From contig OZ017798.1 of assembly GCA_963969395.1 (NCBI GenBank), forward strand, positions 22,684,173-22,748,172: a stretch of DNA of 64,000 nt, given 5' to 3'. The notes beneath the pieces were generated by a model, which was given only the letters and a program-made list of their open reading frames with translations, searched no databases and had not been told where the DNA came from. A program made the translations under genes and the position numbers. Shown here one piece after another: positions 54,773-64,000 of the stretch (position 1 is the first letter of the stretch; each line of letters starts with the position of its first letter). This stretch comes from Pseudoscleropodium purum. Its lineage: Eukaryota > Streptophyta > Bryopsida > Hypnales > Brachytheciaceae.

Positions 54773-55101
54773 GGCCCGTTTGCTACAAGCTTCTGTTTCC
54801 ACCCAAATATTTAACCAATATCAAGCAATGTAACTGGCCGGATGCCGTTACTTGATCGTGATCTATCAGTACCTTCAATTATTACAGATGGACCTGCCCA
54901 CCTTGTGCATGTCGATTTCTCAGGTACTCAGTACTAGAGGTGTTCCCGGTCCTGTTGCTACGGGGTTGCTACACCCTAGCTAGTTCTGCACTCCAGCCAG
55001 CTTCGCAACTGAATTCTCTCAAACGTTCACCTTATCAAGCAATGTGACTGGAAGCCATTCGATCTCGATCTGCCTTCAATTATTACAGATGGACCTGCCC
55101 A
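54773..55101. repeat. tandem duplication in the germin-like gene's upstream region
   Basis: Copy 1 (about 54773-54900) and copy 2 (about 54938-55101) each begin AGGTGTTCC.GG.CC.GTT.GCTAC, continue with TATCAAGCAATGT.ACTGG, and end with an identical 29-bp block (54872-54900 and 55073-55101) that includes TTATTACAGATGGACCTG. Copy 2 ends about 180 bp before the TATA box, so the duplication may double regulatory sites. Confidence 0.85.
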
Positions 55102-55278
55102 ACTCCGACAACTAAACCACGTGATTTTCACTTACTGTAGTCAACTTGGACTTCACCAATACTTCATCCATCCAGTTGGTTCAAAGTCCTGGCACGAGCA
55201 GCCCGAGCTAGTGGGACTTGGCACACTCATCAGTAGTGACACCTACGTACACACAGACCTGAACTGAGTTCCAGCACC

Positions 55279-55286
55279 TATATAAA
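55279..55286 (+). promoter_or_regulatory. TATA box of the germin-like gene
   Basis: TATATAAA lies 157 bp before the ATG at 55443. It implies transcription starting near 55310 and a 5' leader of about 130 nt, which contains a CT repeat (55350s) and TTGCA repeats (about 55397-55420). Confidence 0.7.
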
Positions 55287-55442
55287 CCCAGGCCAAACTG
55301 AGCTACAACCAGATACAACTGATCGATCGATTCACTCATCCTTTCTCCAGCTCTCTCTCTCTGTGTATCACGAATCTGACTGCAAGTACTGCCGCTTGCA
55401 TTTGCATTGCATTGCATTGCACTGCTTGAGATCTACAGCACC

Positions 55443-56114
55443 ATGATGAACCGTGCGATGTGGGCTACCGTCGCCGTGCTGCTTACAGTGGCCCTGGTGG
55501 GTCCCCAGGTGGCCATGGCGGCTGACGAGGATCCTCTCCAGGAAGTCTGCGTGGCGGACCGGAGCCCCGGCGCGACCGTCTTGAACGGCTTCCCGTGCAA
55601 ACCTTTTGCTGAGGTTGTCGCCACGGACTTCGTGTTCAAGGGCTTGAAGAACCCCGGCGACACCAACAACGCCAACAAGGCCAACGTGACTGCGGCTTCC
55701 GTGCTCCAGTTCGCGGGTCTCAACACCCTCGGAATCTCCGCCGTGCGCATCGACTATGCCAAGGGCGGCATCAACCCACCCCACACGCACCCGCGCGCCA
55801 CGGAGCTGCTCATCCTGTTGAAAGGGGAGCTTTATGTTGGATTCGTGGTCAGCATTGGCGCAGACAACAAGCTGTTCGCCGCCACCATCTACCCCGGGGA
55901 GGCTTTCGTGTTCCCCAGGGGACTGGTACACTTCCAGCTCAACGTGGGCAAGACCCCGGCGCTGGCGTTCGCAGGGCTGAGCAGCCAGAACCCGGGCGTG
56001 CAGCAGATCGCGCCCGCGCTCTTCCAGCCTGATATCTTGGATGAGGTGCTGGAGAAGGGCTTCCGCATCGACACCAAAACCGTCAACTTCATCCAGAGCC
56101 AGTTCCGCCCGTAA
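55443..56114 (+). CDS. germin-like protein (secreted cupin)
   Basis: An intronless ORF of 223 residues. The ATG at 55443 (or the adjacent one at 55446) was chosen because upstream codons have no ATG and the signal peptide begins here: a hydrophobic core at about residues 7-20 and likely cleavage after VAMA (residue 26). The mature protein has the two N-terminal cysteines of germins (36 and 52), an N-glycosylation site NVT (81-83), cupin box 1 GGINPPHTHPRATELLILL with metal ligands His114, His116 and Glu121, and box 2 FPRGLVHFQLNVG with His163. All four manganese ligands are present. The length is normal for germins, which are glycosylated hexamers of the cell wall; some have oxalate oxidase or superoxide dismutase activity, which cannot be told from sequence. 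A TATA box at 55279 and a duplicated upstream block precede it. Coding DNA is very GC-rich. Confidence 0.95.
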   Translation: MMNRAMWATVAVLLTVALVGPQVAMAADEDPLQEVCVADRSPGATVLNGFPCKPFAEVVATDFVFKGLKNPGDTNNANKANVTAASVLQFAGLNTLGISAVRIDYAKGGINPPHTHPRATELLILLKGELYVGFVVSIGADNKLFAATIYPGEAFVFPRGLVHFQLNVGKTPALAFAGLSSQNPGVQQIAPALFQPDILDEVLEKGFRIDTKTVNFIQSQFRP

Positions 56115-56330
56115 ATGCATGTATGCATATCTTGCATGCTGTGTGCGTCGTAGCATTCCTGCGGGGTTCGCCATTGCATCGATCATGCGCGCATGGTTGA
56201 AGCTCCAGCGATGGAAGAGAATAAGATTTGCTTGATAGTGTGGTACTCTATTCTAGCTGGGTAGCCTGGATTAGCTAGATTGGTACGTACTGCCCAGAGA
56301 GAATTTGGCGCGACCAGAAACTCTGCCTCT

Positions 56331-56362
56331 GTATTGACGTATTGACGTATTGACGTATTGAC
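56331..56362. repeat. (GTATTGAC)x4 tandem repeat
   Basis: Four perfect 8-bp units lie about 220 bp downstream of the germin-like stop codon, probably in or just past its 3' UTR. Confidence 0.9.
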
Positions 56363-57852
56363 TTCATGATTCGGAGGGTCCACTTCTCTCGATCTCGGTG
56401 ATTGAGTTTTGTGACCTCCGGACTCGCAGATTTTGCAATGAAGTATTAATTGTTGGTCTTATCATTAATTGGGCTGGTGTACAGAAACTTCTTCTTTGAT
56501 TTGGTTGTCGTTCTATCTCGGTTCGGAGATGATATTTGCACTAGCACTCTAGCAGCGGCTCGCGACTGCACAGAGTAATTGATACTAATATTTTTCAACT
56601 GGCGGTGTTGCGTGCCCGATTTTGACATTCACTTTAGTTTGCTGTGTTGACAGTCATGCAAATAATTACTATGCAAATTGCATTTCATCCACAACATTGT
56701 TTACTGGTACGTTATGTATTCGGTCAGCTCCTCACATCATTTCATTTCGTTCCAAAGGGTCCACGGGGCCGTTTTAATCGGATTTCGCCAATTCAACGAA
56801 AATGGACGTTCATAGACACCACGTGTATATTCCCGGACTTGCAGTTCGATCAGTATACAGAGTGATACTGCACTTCAGCCAATCGAAGGAATTGTAGGCG
56901 GTGGTACGACGAACTTCGAGGTTGAGACTTCAGAAGCTCGTTGACCACTCCAGTTTGTGATATCAGTTGAGGCATCGAGAGTTCGCCACGGGGTTCGCCG
57001 TGTGGATTGCTTTGCCGTTGTGCCAGTGATTGAATGTCTGCAGGAGTTGCAAGTTTGTTGCCTAGTTCTATTTGTATGCCGTTACAAATTAGTCCTCGTG
57101 CGCTTCATAACTACTAAACTTTAAGCAAAGGGGAAGTGACTGTCTCTGTTCCTAGAGCATGAGAATATAAAATATTGCGAGAGAACCGCAAAAGAAAGAA
57201 ACCGTCAATTCCGTACACTGGCGGTATTCCATTACTGATTGTATTGCATGCATACGCCAGTTTGCCATTTGCATTGCCGTGGCTGACTGCTAACCCTGCT
57301 GATAGGTATGCTGACAAACAAACTAAAAAGGGTCAGCTTACATGTACGTAGCTTTGCAGTTTGCACTAAGGTGATATTGATCATGTATAATTAACCTGGA
57401 GCGACCTAATGACTTTCTTATTTCAGTTATTTGTGAACAGGTCAGAGAAATTGCTCCCGAGTTTTACGAAGACTTGGGCCACCGCACATCTTGGTCATAC
57501 GTGATACACAAGTACAGCACAGAGTCAAGTGTAGGGCAGTTTAGCAGAACAATGAGGAATTCAAACCATAGCCTGTCACTTTGCAGCCAAACTTTAAGGA
57601 CGGCAAGATGAGCTGAGCATGTGGTCTTCCATTTGTAAAATATCATACTCTTTTGTCTTCAGTCATTTATGCCTTTACAATTGGCCCCTGGCGTCCAGTC
57701 TATCTCTAACTTAACGCAGTCTGCTGTTCAGGAAATGGCTACATACAACATTTCAACATGGATATGGTATATCGGTTTGAGCAGTGGGTTATTTGGGAGG
57801 TAAGCTAGTTTAACTCTCTGTAATACTTTTACCCCAAAATGACTTTGGGGGT
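56363..57852. other. 3' flank of the germin-like gene, no further gene seen
   Basis: 56618-56699 shares TTTTGACATTYAC, ATGCAAATTGCATTTCATCC and ACAACAWTGT with 63896-63962, next to the pseudogene at the window's end. No intact ORF is recognised in this stretch. Confidence 0.4.
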
Positions 57853-58187
57853 GTATTTTTCATGGTTGTCATAACGGGCGAGTTAGGGTCATCGGATGGG
57901 ACAGACGGACGGTCCGGACAGCTTTAATTTTGTAACTTGTGCAATTTTGCGGAATGACACATCACCTCGGAATGCGAAATCCAGGGCGTGAACGCCTTTA
58001 GGGTTTAGGTCAGGGCGCCCTGACGATGTCGTCCACGCCCAGCATGTTCTTTAATCCACATGGCATCCACGTGGCCTATTTTTCCGTTATCAGAAAGTCA
58101 ACTATGTGTTGACTGTATCGGACGGGCAGGACCTCTAATAGACGGGTGAACCGGATGTCCGTCCACTATGACAACCATGGTATTTTT
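57853..58187. mobile_element. hAT-like MITE, second family, with 8-bp target duplication
   Basis: Element 57861-58179 (319 bp) has perfect 13-bp inverted ends CATGGTTGTCATA and TATGACAACCATG and identical 8-bp flanks GTATTTTT (57853-57860 and 58180-58187). The interior is GC-rich, with GGACAGACGGACGGTCC near the left end and CCGGATGTCCGTCC near the right, recalling the CAGGGTTGAC family in composition but not in end sequence. It has no coding capacity. Confidence 0.88.
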
Positions 58188-59380
58188 GTTCTTTTATCAA
58201 TTTTGGCCAGGCAATTGCAATCTCAATTTTTCAATCAAGCTATTGTTTGGATTTTGCATTAAAGAAAATATGAGGCCTTTGAGAGGGCCGCTCCATAGTG
58301 ACATCCATATGTGATTGCTTTGAAATTTCAGGCTCATTTTGGTATGGGCAGTTAAATTCATTTGATTATTTTTTAAAAGAATTTGGATAATTTTTAGGAT
58401 TAACTATTAAAAACTTTCATTTTTCATTGAAAAAGGTACACATTTGATTTTTGAGAGGTCCTCAAAGCCACATATATCTATTAGTAGAAGTGTAAAGCTT
58501 GCTAATTTTACTTCACTTCTCAATTTAGAACAAAGTTTATCAATTTCACTTGATTTGAGATCTAAAAACTTGAATTTATCCATTTGCTTTGAAAATGGCC
58601 CCAAAGGAAATAATAAAGTGTTTTTATGATTTTTACCATTGAAAATTTAAACATGCAAGTGTTGATTTGGAATTATTTGTGATTTATACTTATTAAAAAA
58701 AATGCATTTTAACAATTGCAAGGTGAATTGTGTATTGAATTTGATAGCTTTTCATGTGAAATTAAGTTTTTTGAAAGTATATTTTTTAGTGTGCTAATAC
58801 AATTTGTAGTTGTTTATGTCACTTCCAATCTCCGCTTCAATCCCACAAAACTTTTATGAGTAAATTTCTAAAATATTGTGGGAAGGGGTAGCTTAAATAT
58901 CTAAAATGAAAAATGTACATTTTTCTTGTTATAATGTGATAACTTCTATGCAATTTTGCACTCAAAATTGGTGAACATACTAATAAAGAAGATCTTTAAA
59001 CATCTATACAATCAAATTTTGAAAAAAAAAGAAATTTCTTCATTGAGGTTAACTATAAGCCCATGTTCTTTTTTCATAGTCAAAACATGTAAACTTGAAA
59101 AGACTCGGACATTTAGGGATTAAAGATTTTTGCATCACTATTGACCCTAAAGATTTTTAGTATCACAAAGTTTACTTGATCCAAATTTTGCTAAAAATGT
59201 TAGTACACAATAATCATGGCAACATAGTACAATACAAGGCATTTGATTGACAAATTAAACCAAATTGAGTAATTTTTTAAGCTAGTTGCCAACTTCATAA
59301 GGCACTTACCTAATTTTGTATGTTTAGTATGAGAAAAAAAGATCTTTATACAAATAGGGTAGTAGTAGATGAAACTAGCT
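58188..59380. other. AT-rich intergenic DNA
   Basis: Nothing supported; short ORFs on both strands at about 58407-58629 mirror one another and lack recognisable content. Confidence 0.35.
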
Positions 59381-59384
59381 ATTC

Positions 59385-59880
59385 ATAAAGGATATGTAAA
59401 TTAAGATTAATAGGGGCTCAATTGCTGATAATAAAGTCAAATTAGGAATTGTGTTCAAAGTTAAATTTTAAACCTCATTTAGTCATAGTGGAATATTTTT
59501 TTCAAAAAACTTTGAATTAATATAATATGGAAAATCAAATTAATTCTCATTTCTAAAAAGCCATTTGAAATTTTAAAACTCCAACTAAAAGTTATGGTCA
59601 AAATTTAGGGAAGGGTTGGAAGGGACATTTTTTTTAACATTTTCAAACACTCTTTTTGAATTTTGTTCATAACTTTTAGTTGGGGTCTCAAAATTTCAAA
59701 TAAATTTTTGGAGATGAAAGTTATCTTGATTCCCTACATAAATTTAATTCAAAGTTTTTTGAAAAAAATTATTCTACTATGACAAAATGAGGTCTACAAT
59801 TTCACTTTAAATATAATTCCTACATTTGACAATAAGTGGTCTATCTTCCAAAATTATCACATAGCCTTTGATTCATAATG
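59385..59880. mobile_element. long foldback element, arms about 200 bp
   Basis: Left arm words AGGAATT, AACCTCATTT.GTCATAGT, TTTTTTTCAAAAAACTTTGAATTAA and ACTCCAACTAAAAGTTATG recur as complements in reverse order to the right, ending near AATTCCT (about 59820) and, more weakly, CCTTTGATTCA (about 59870). The centre is near 59630. No clear target duplication. Such near-perfect foldbacks can be MITEs and can give rise to small RNAs. Confidence 0.75.
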
Positions 59881-60051
59881 GCCTATTGATTTCTTTATAA
59901 AAACAACCTCATTATTTTTCATACTCACCAATTATCCACAAAGTTAGTCTTTCACATTGTCATTAAAAAAATTCTTCATGATAAACCATTGGACTATTTG
60001 GAAGTATTTGCATTTTTTTCCACAATTTCGGATAGAGTGGAAAGTGCATCT

Positions 60052-60127
60052 GAGTATAAAGTGTTTAATAATCATGATTAAGGTGTATTCAAATATTTTA
60101 ATCTTGATTATTAAATACTTTATACTC
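60052..60127. repeat. 76-bp perfect-type hairpin
   Basis: GAGTATAAAGTGTTTAATAA at the left pairs with TTATTAAATACTTTATACTC at the right with two mismatches; inner TCATGATTAA pairs with TTAATCTTGA. The loop is about 15 nt. It may be a very small MITE or a transcript hairpin. Confidence 0.75.
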
Positions 60128-60129
60128 AA

Positions 60130-62674
60130 ATTTGGAGCCATTGATGACATTGTAGCTTAAGTGCAATAAACAAGAATATGAAAAAAAATAAGTTGTTAAG
60201 AAAAAAACCCATAGTTTGCGAGGTCCTTGGAAGGCTGTGGAGTAGCCCTTTTGAGGCTTTGTATTTTCTCTAATGCATATGGATGTATACAAGGATTGTC
60301 TTGAATGCAAGACAAATTTCACAAAAAAAAAATGGATTAATGGTTACAAAGTTATATCCAATTTAGTCTTTTTATTCTCAATAGGCATGGGTATGTCAAG
60401 CAACAAGAAAGCCTTTGTGTATGTAAGTGTTTTTTTCTTTAGTGTTTTTTTATGAATTCCCAACTAAACTTTAATGAAATTTAATCAATTTGAAAAGGTT
60501 GTAAGATACATACATTTTGCTAGAAAAATTTGGAAGACAAATTATGCAAGTGCAAAGCCAAAGTTTCAAGGTAACAATCTTACAATTATTAAGTATTTTC
60601 ACTTCGAAATTTTGATACAAAATATTTGAATGAAATTTTACAAAGGATGTTATGAAAAATTAACATCTACTCGTAACATTTCTCTCTCAGCATCTAGAAG
60701 GGGAGTGAAATTTTGTAAAATATACGAGATTTTAACACAATACCTTAGTTCAAGGTATTCAGGGGAGGCAGCAATTCGAGAGTTTTACTACAGCTTTCAA
60801 CTACACGAACGGCCACAATGTGTGGAAATCTAAGAGCCGCAACCCCCAGATTTCATGAATTTTATGACAATCTTTAAATTAACACGAGAATCAGTATCGA
60901 TTTAAAATTCCGGACGCCCGTTTGAAAAAGTTTTAGTGTCGTGAATTTCTGTCAATATTGTAAACTTGCGGGAGGGACACTCTTTAGTTCAGCATCAATT
61001 GACTCTAGCTCTTGAGATGAGATACTTGGACCATTATCGTACTCCGTGTTGTATGAATTCTCAGAGCTTGTAGGATGAAGCTTTGATTTGTGATCCAGAT
61101 GTTGTGCAATCACAACACTGCCTACTGTGAATCACTGAAATTGCAAAACCCTACTGGAGAACTCTCCTCTGAAAGTTCGGAGCAATCATTTACCAAATAT
61201 GCAACAGAACGGAAACAAACCGCAATTTGCAACATCGAAATCAGTAACCAAGATTTTTTTTATAAATTGATCAAATGGCCCAATCTTGCGTTCGCTCAAT
61301 CACGCATGAATACACGAACAGAATGATATTCCACTCGGACGATGCTCAGGAGACCCACAGCGAAACCTTTGATCTCTTGCAATCACGGGGTAATCTCATC
61401 ATATGGCAATTTTACGTAACATTCACAATCACGCAATAATACGTAATACCCCAAGCGATCAATTCAGATCTTCATTTTCTAAAACATGGCAGCCTCTTCG
61501 TGATATCTCCAAAAGTAAGTAACACTTCCAGTCTTACGCCCAGCCATCTCAGATTCCAGCTAGAATCGGCTCTTACCAAAGAACAAGAGTGGGAACACAA
61601 CAGTAGATTCTGGAGTAAGAGCAGACATTAACACCGCACATAAGGCCGGGTGTGGCCATACCCTTAATATCTTGGGTACGCCATTGAGAAATCAAGAAGG
61701 AGCTACATAACTCCAACCACGTTAGGATGAAATGCAACAACCTACCTAACTAAGAGTAATATCTCCCAAATCTTTCGTTTCCTTAAGAAACTAAGTACTT
61801 CAACTATTTTGTTATCATAAAATATGATGCGACTACAACACTGATTGTCATACGCTCACACGAATTAGAGTTGGGCCCTGCTGCACTGACTGGATGAAGC
61901 TAAATAGCCAATAGTTCCATTCTAGAAGTTAGCACGCAATCACTCAATTGCATCATTCAGTGCAAGGTGCTTAAGGTTGTAACTTACAGTCGACCAATTC
62001 CATCAGATATTCCCAGTGAGCACAATTTAGGACGAAATTGTAAGACCTCAGAACATGCACAAACGAATGGGAGACCTGGGACCACAGACGAAATGGCAGA
62101 AGCTGTGAAAAGAGATGACTCTGAGAGCCAAGTGTTATGCTTGCACCACCAGGTGCTACTCTACTAAGATGGTCGGACATCCGTGTAAAATTAATGCACT
62201 ATTTTCTGGGTTCCAGTGAATTCGACTATAGTTGGTGCTGGTGGGGAGTTTATATCATGATCCTGAGGACCCCATGAAACTCTAGACCAAGGAAATCCAG
62301 TATCCAATTAGAAGCTATTGACATTGAAGACCTATATAAATCCATTCGGTGAGGAAGAAAGAAATAGACACACATGGCAAAAGATAATCAACCAATTCGT
62401 CTAATTAAAACAAAATGAATTGCCAGTTCTTGCCGAGCATGCCAACAAGATTCTCAAAATAAGCAGTGAAGTCGTCTCCGCTTGCCCCTGCCCTAAACCC
62501 TAAAAACCCAAAATCAAGGACAGAATGATATGTACACAGACCAATTCTGGCACCACGGAGTGCAGACTTAGAGAAGCAAATGAACCCTCAAGATCTTCCA
62601 AAATCGAAGCTGCTACGGGATGTCGGTACGTCGGGCAAGTGGTGTAGCCATAACTTTGCAATGTTGTTCGGCAT
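60130..62674. other. intergenic DNA without recognised features
   Basis: Composition becomes more balanced after about 60.6 kb, but no coherent gene or element was recognised. Short ORFs here lack domains. Confidence 0.35.
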
Positions 62675-63629
62675 TCAGATCGAGTTCGCTCTATGCCCAC
62701 TGACCAAGTCCATGTTGGGGATCGGTGAACGCTTTGTTAGTGTTCCGAAACAGATGGCACTATCCTTCGTCTTGCGCTTGAGTTTGTCCGATCCTCCGCT
62801 GATATCGTGGCTTGGCAATGGCTTGGCTGTGATGACGAGATTGCTCCAGTCTGCCACGTTTTGACCTTCCTCATCGTCGAACCTCTAGCATGGCATTCTT
62901 CGTCATTGCTGCTCACATGCCACTTGCTCATCATGTCGATAGAATGGACAACTGCTTTACGGCCCTCGAACATTCACTCACACACGTGAAATGCCACTGC
63001 GGTTGCTTTGAAAGTCGACCCACTGCGATGTTGAACACTGCGAAGCCCTTCTGGCAGTAAACTCTTTTGTCGAATGCTTCACAGAAGGTATTCTGGCACG
63101 TTCCTTCACCTTTCAGCCCAGGAGAAATGATGTCCCAAATGGGATCACCTGATTGCCACGAAGGTACTAGGAGAGTTTTGGGGGCAGACATATTCTCCAT
63201 GTCTACAAATGTTTGGAAGGGTCTTTTCGTATCTCCCCCACGCAGCTTCTCAGCAACTTGAACAACACTTCCGGATACCATGTTGCACGTTGTCAATGCC
63301 AAGCTGGAGTCCAGGGCTGATAAGCTCTTACCAGCACAGGTGATCTGAATGTCCTGATCTGACGAGTGCACCTCATAATCCACGATGGCAGTACTCATAG
63401 TGCCACAGTACTCACAGAAAGCAAATGGAGCTGAAAAGTTTACCCGTTGAGGGCTTTCACTTGCACGGACATCCGGCCAGGTTTCGGTCGAGTATGCAAT
63501 CTTGTATACACCGAGAACCGAGGTGCACCCATGTTCTGCAAGTCCAGGATCGATCAAATGAAAAAGTTTGTCCTTATCCGCCAAGAGCACTCCTCGGTAC
63601 AAAAAAGTCACAACAGAGAGCCCATGCAT
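62675..63629 (-). pseudogene. frameshifted gene with ubiquitin-like domain and Cys-rich C-terminal domain
   Basis: The longest frame (63629-62931, 232 codons) contains a degenerate ubiquitin-like C-terminal half ending VVQVAEKLRGG, then SGDPIWDIISPGLKGEG and CQNTFCEAF, the start of a Cys-rich domain that follows ubiquitin-like repeats in a family I know from protists and fungi (W-x-x-x-x-x-GL-x-x-EG-x-C-x-N-x-x-C-x-A). The domain should go on with CP-x-C, C-x-F-x-x-C-x-W and an FDE...W-x-x-L-x-I end. Here those pieces sit in other frames: SKWHVSS in a second frame near 62940, and RFDDEEGQNVADWSNLVITA in a third (62857 frame), just after a TAG. At least two frameshifts and one stop are therefore needed, so I call it a pseudogene. 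Ligase or signalling roles are not established for the family. An intron-based rescue looks unlikely. Confidence 0.6.
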
Positions 63630-63751
63630 GTCGAAAAGAGATGATCTTCTTCAAGTGGCTCACGGTGTAGAAGTGCTTGACGTTGACCTTGAGCATGCTC
63701 TGCAGGCGTGTGCCCTGGATGTTGCTCATGTGAAGCAGATAACATTCAGAA

Positions 63752-63970
63752 TTAGCAACCGGCATTTTTCAGAAACTGAGACTGTCTTTTAGAATTCGAG
63801 AAATATTGTTTGATGCAGTTGAGGAACTCTTTTGACACACTTACATGGGAAGTCGATTCTGCTAAATTGATGGCATTGAATGCTCCATATTGACACATTT
63901 TGACATTTACATTAGCTTGCTGGGCTGATAGATATGCAAATTGCATTTCATCCACAACAATGTGCACCAC
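63752..63970 (-). pseudogene. possible upstream fragment of the ubiquitin-like pseudogene
   Basis: A 72-codon minus-strand frame includes VDEMQFAYLSAQQANVNVKM. Part of the same sequence recurs at 56618-56699, where the frame is broken. It lies just upstream of the ubiquitin-like pseudogene and may be its 5' portion or a separate repeat; it runs close to the window's end. Confidence 0.3.
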
Positions 63971-64000
63971 TAAGGTAAGATTTTCTTCCTTATTTCCTTC

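Noticed and set aside
55368..56186. 272-codon minus-strand ORF across the germin-like gene
   Set aside because: It is antisense to a well-supported cupin gene with signal peptide and metal ligands; GC-rich coding DNA gives long false antisense frames.

Overview
This is nuclear DNA from a land plant. The evidence is spliced genes with GT-AG introns, an apoplastic germin-like cupin with a TATA-box promoter, a plant-type BCS1/HSR4-like AAA-ATPase, a TTTAGGG telobox, and CACTA, hAT, PIF/Harbinger and Ty3/gypsy mobile DNA. Two genes and one unassigned ORF are GC-rich islands in very AT-rich intergenic DNA, which would fit an early-diverging plant, but I cannot name the species and the lineage is a guess.

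Layout. 1-4.1 kb: AT-rich, with a tandem duplication and a GC-rich hAT-type MITE. 4.1-9.0 kb, minus strand: an AT-rich set of eight small exons with matching splice phases that encodes an unrecognised multi-pass membrane protein; its 5' end is not found. 10.6-11.7 kb, minus strand: an unrecognised 359-residue protein with one membrane segment, an amphipathic 11-residue-type repeat and two copies of a Cys/His motif. 12-22 kb: mostly empty, with a PIF/Harbinger MITE and a foldback element. 22.0-22.7 kb, minus strand: a doubtful ORF broken by one stop. 22.9-27.0 kb, plus strand: a four-exon AAA-ATPase with an unusual C-terminal extension. 27-31 kb: nothing recognised. 31.06-35.36 kb: a non-autonomous CACTA element with a 3-bp target duplication. 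35.6-38.8 kb: a decayed Ty3/gypsy pol on the minus strand, interrupted by two TIR elements. 39-44.4 kb: nothing recognised. 44.4-46.3 kb: diverged repeats about 1 to 1.5 kb apart. 46.6-54.5 kb: dispersed repeats, two more copies of a ~727-bp TIR element (one carrying a nested hAT MITE) and a decayed MITE end. 54.8-56.1 kb: a germin-like gene behind a tandemly duplicated upstream region. 57.9-58.2 kb: a second hAT-like MITE family. 59.4-60.1 kb: foldbacks. 62.7-63.6 kb, minus strand: a frameshifted pseudogene with a ubiquitin-like domain.

The genes do not form a pathway or cluster. The AAA-ATPase (probably membrane-anchored in an organelle or the ER) and the germin-like protein (secreted to the wall) belong to stress-responsive families in other plants, but nothing here links them. 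The least explained items are the hidden AT-rich membrane-protein gene, the duplicated Cys/His protein, the tripled C-terminal motif of the AAA-ATPase, and the layered set of short TIR elements whose target duplications are still readable.
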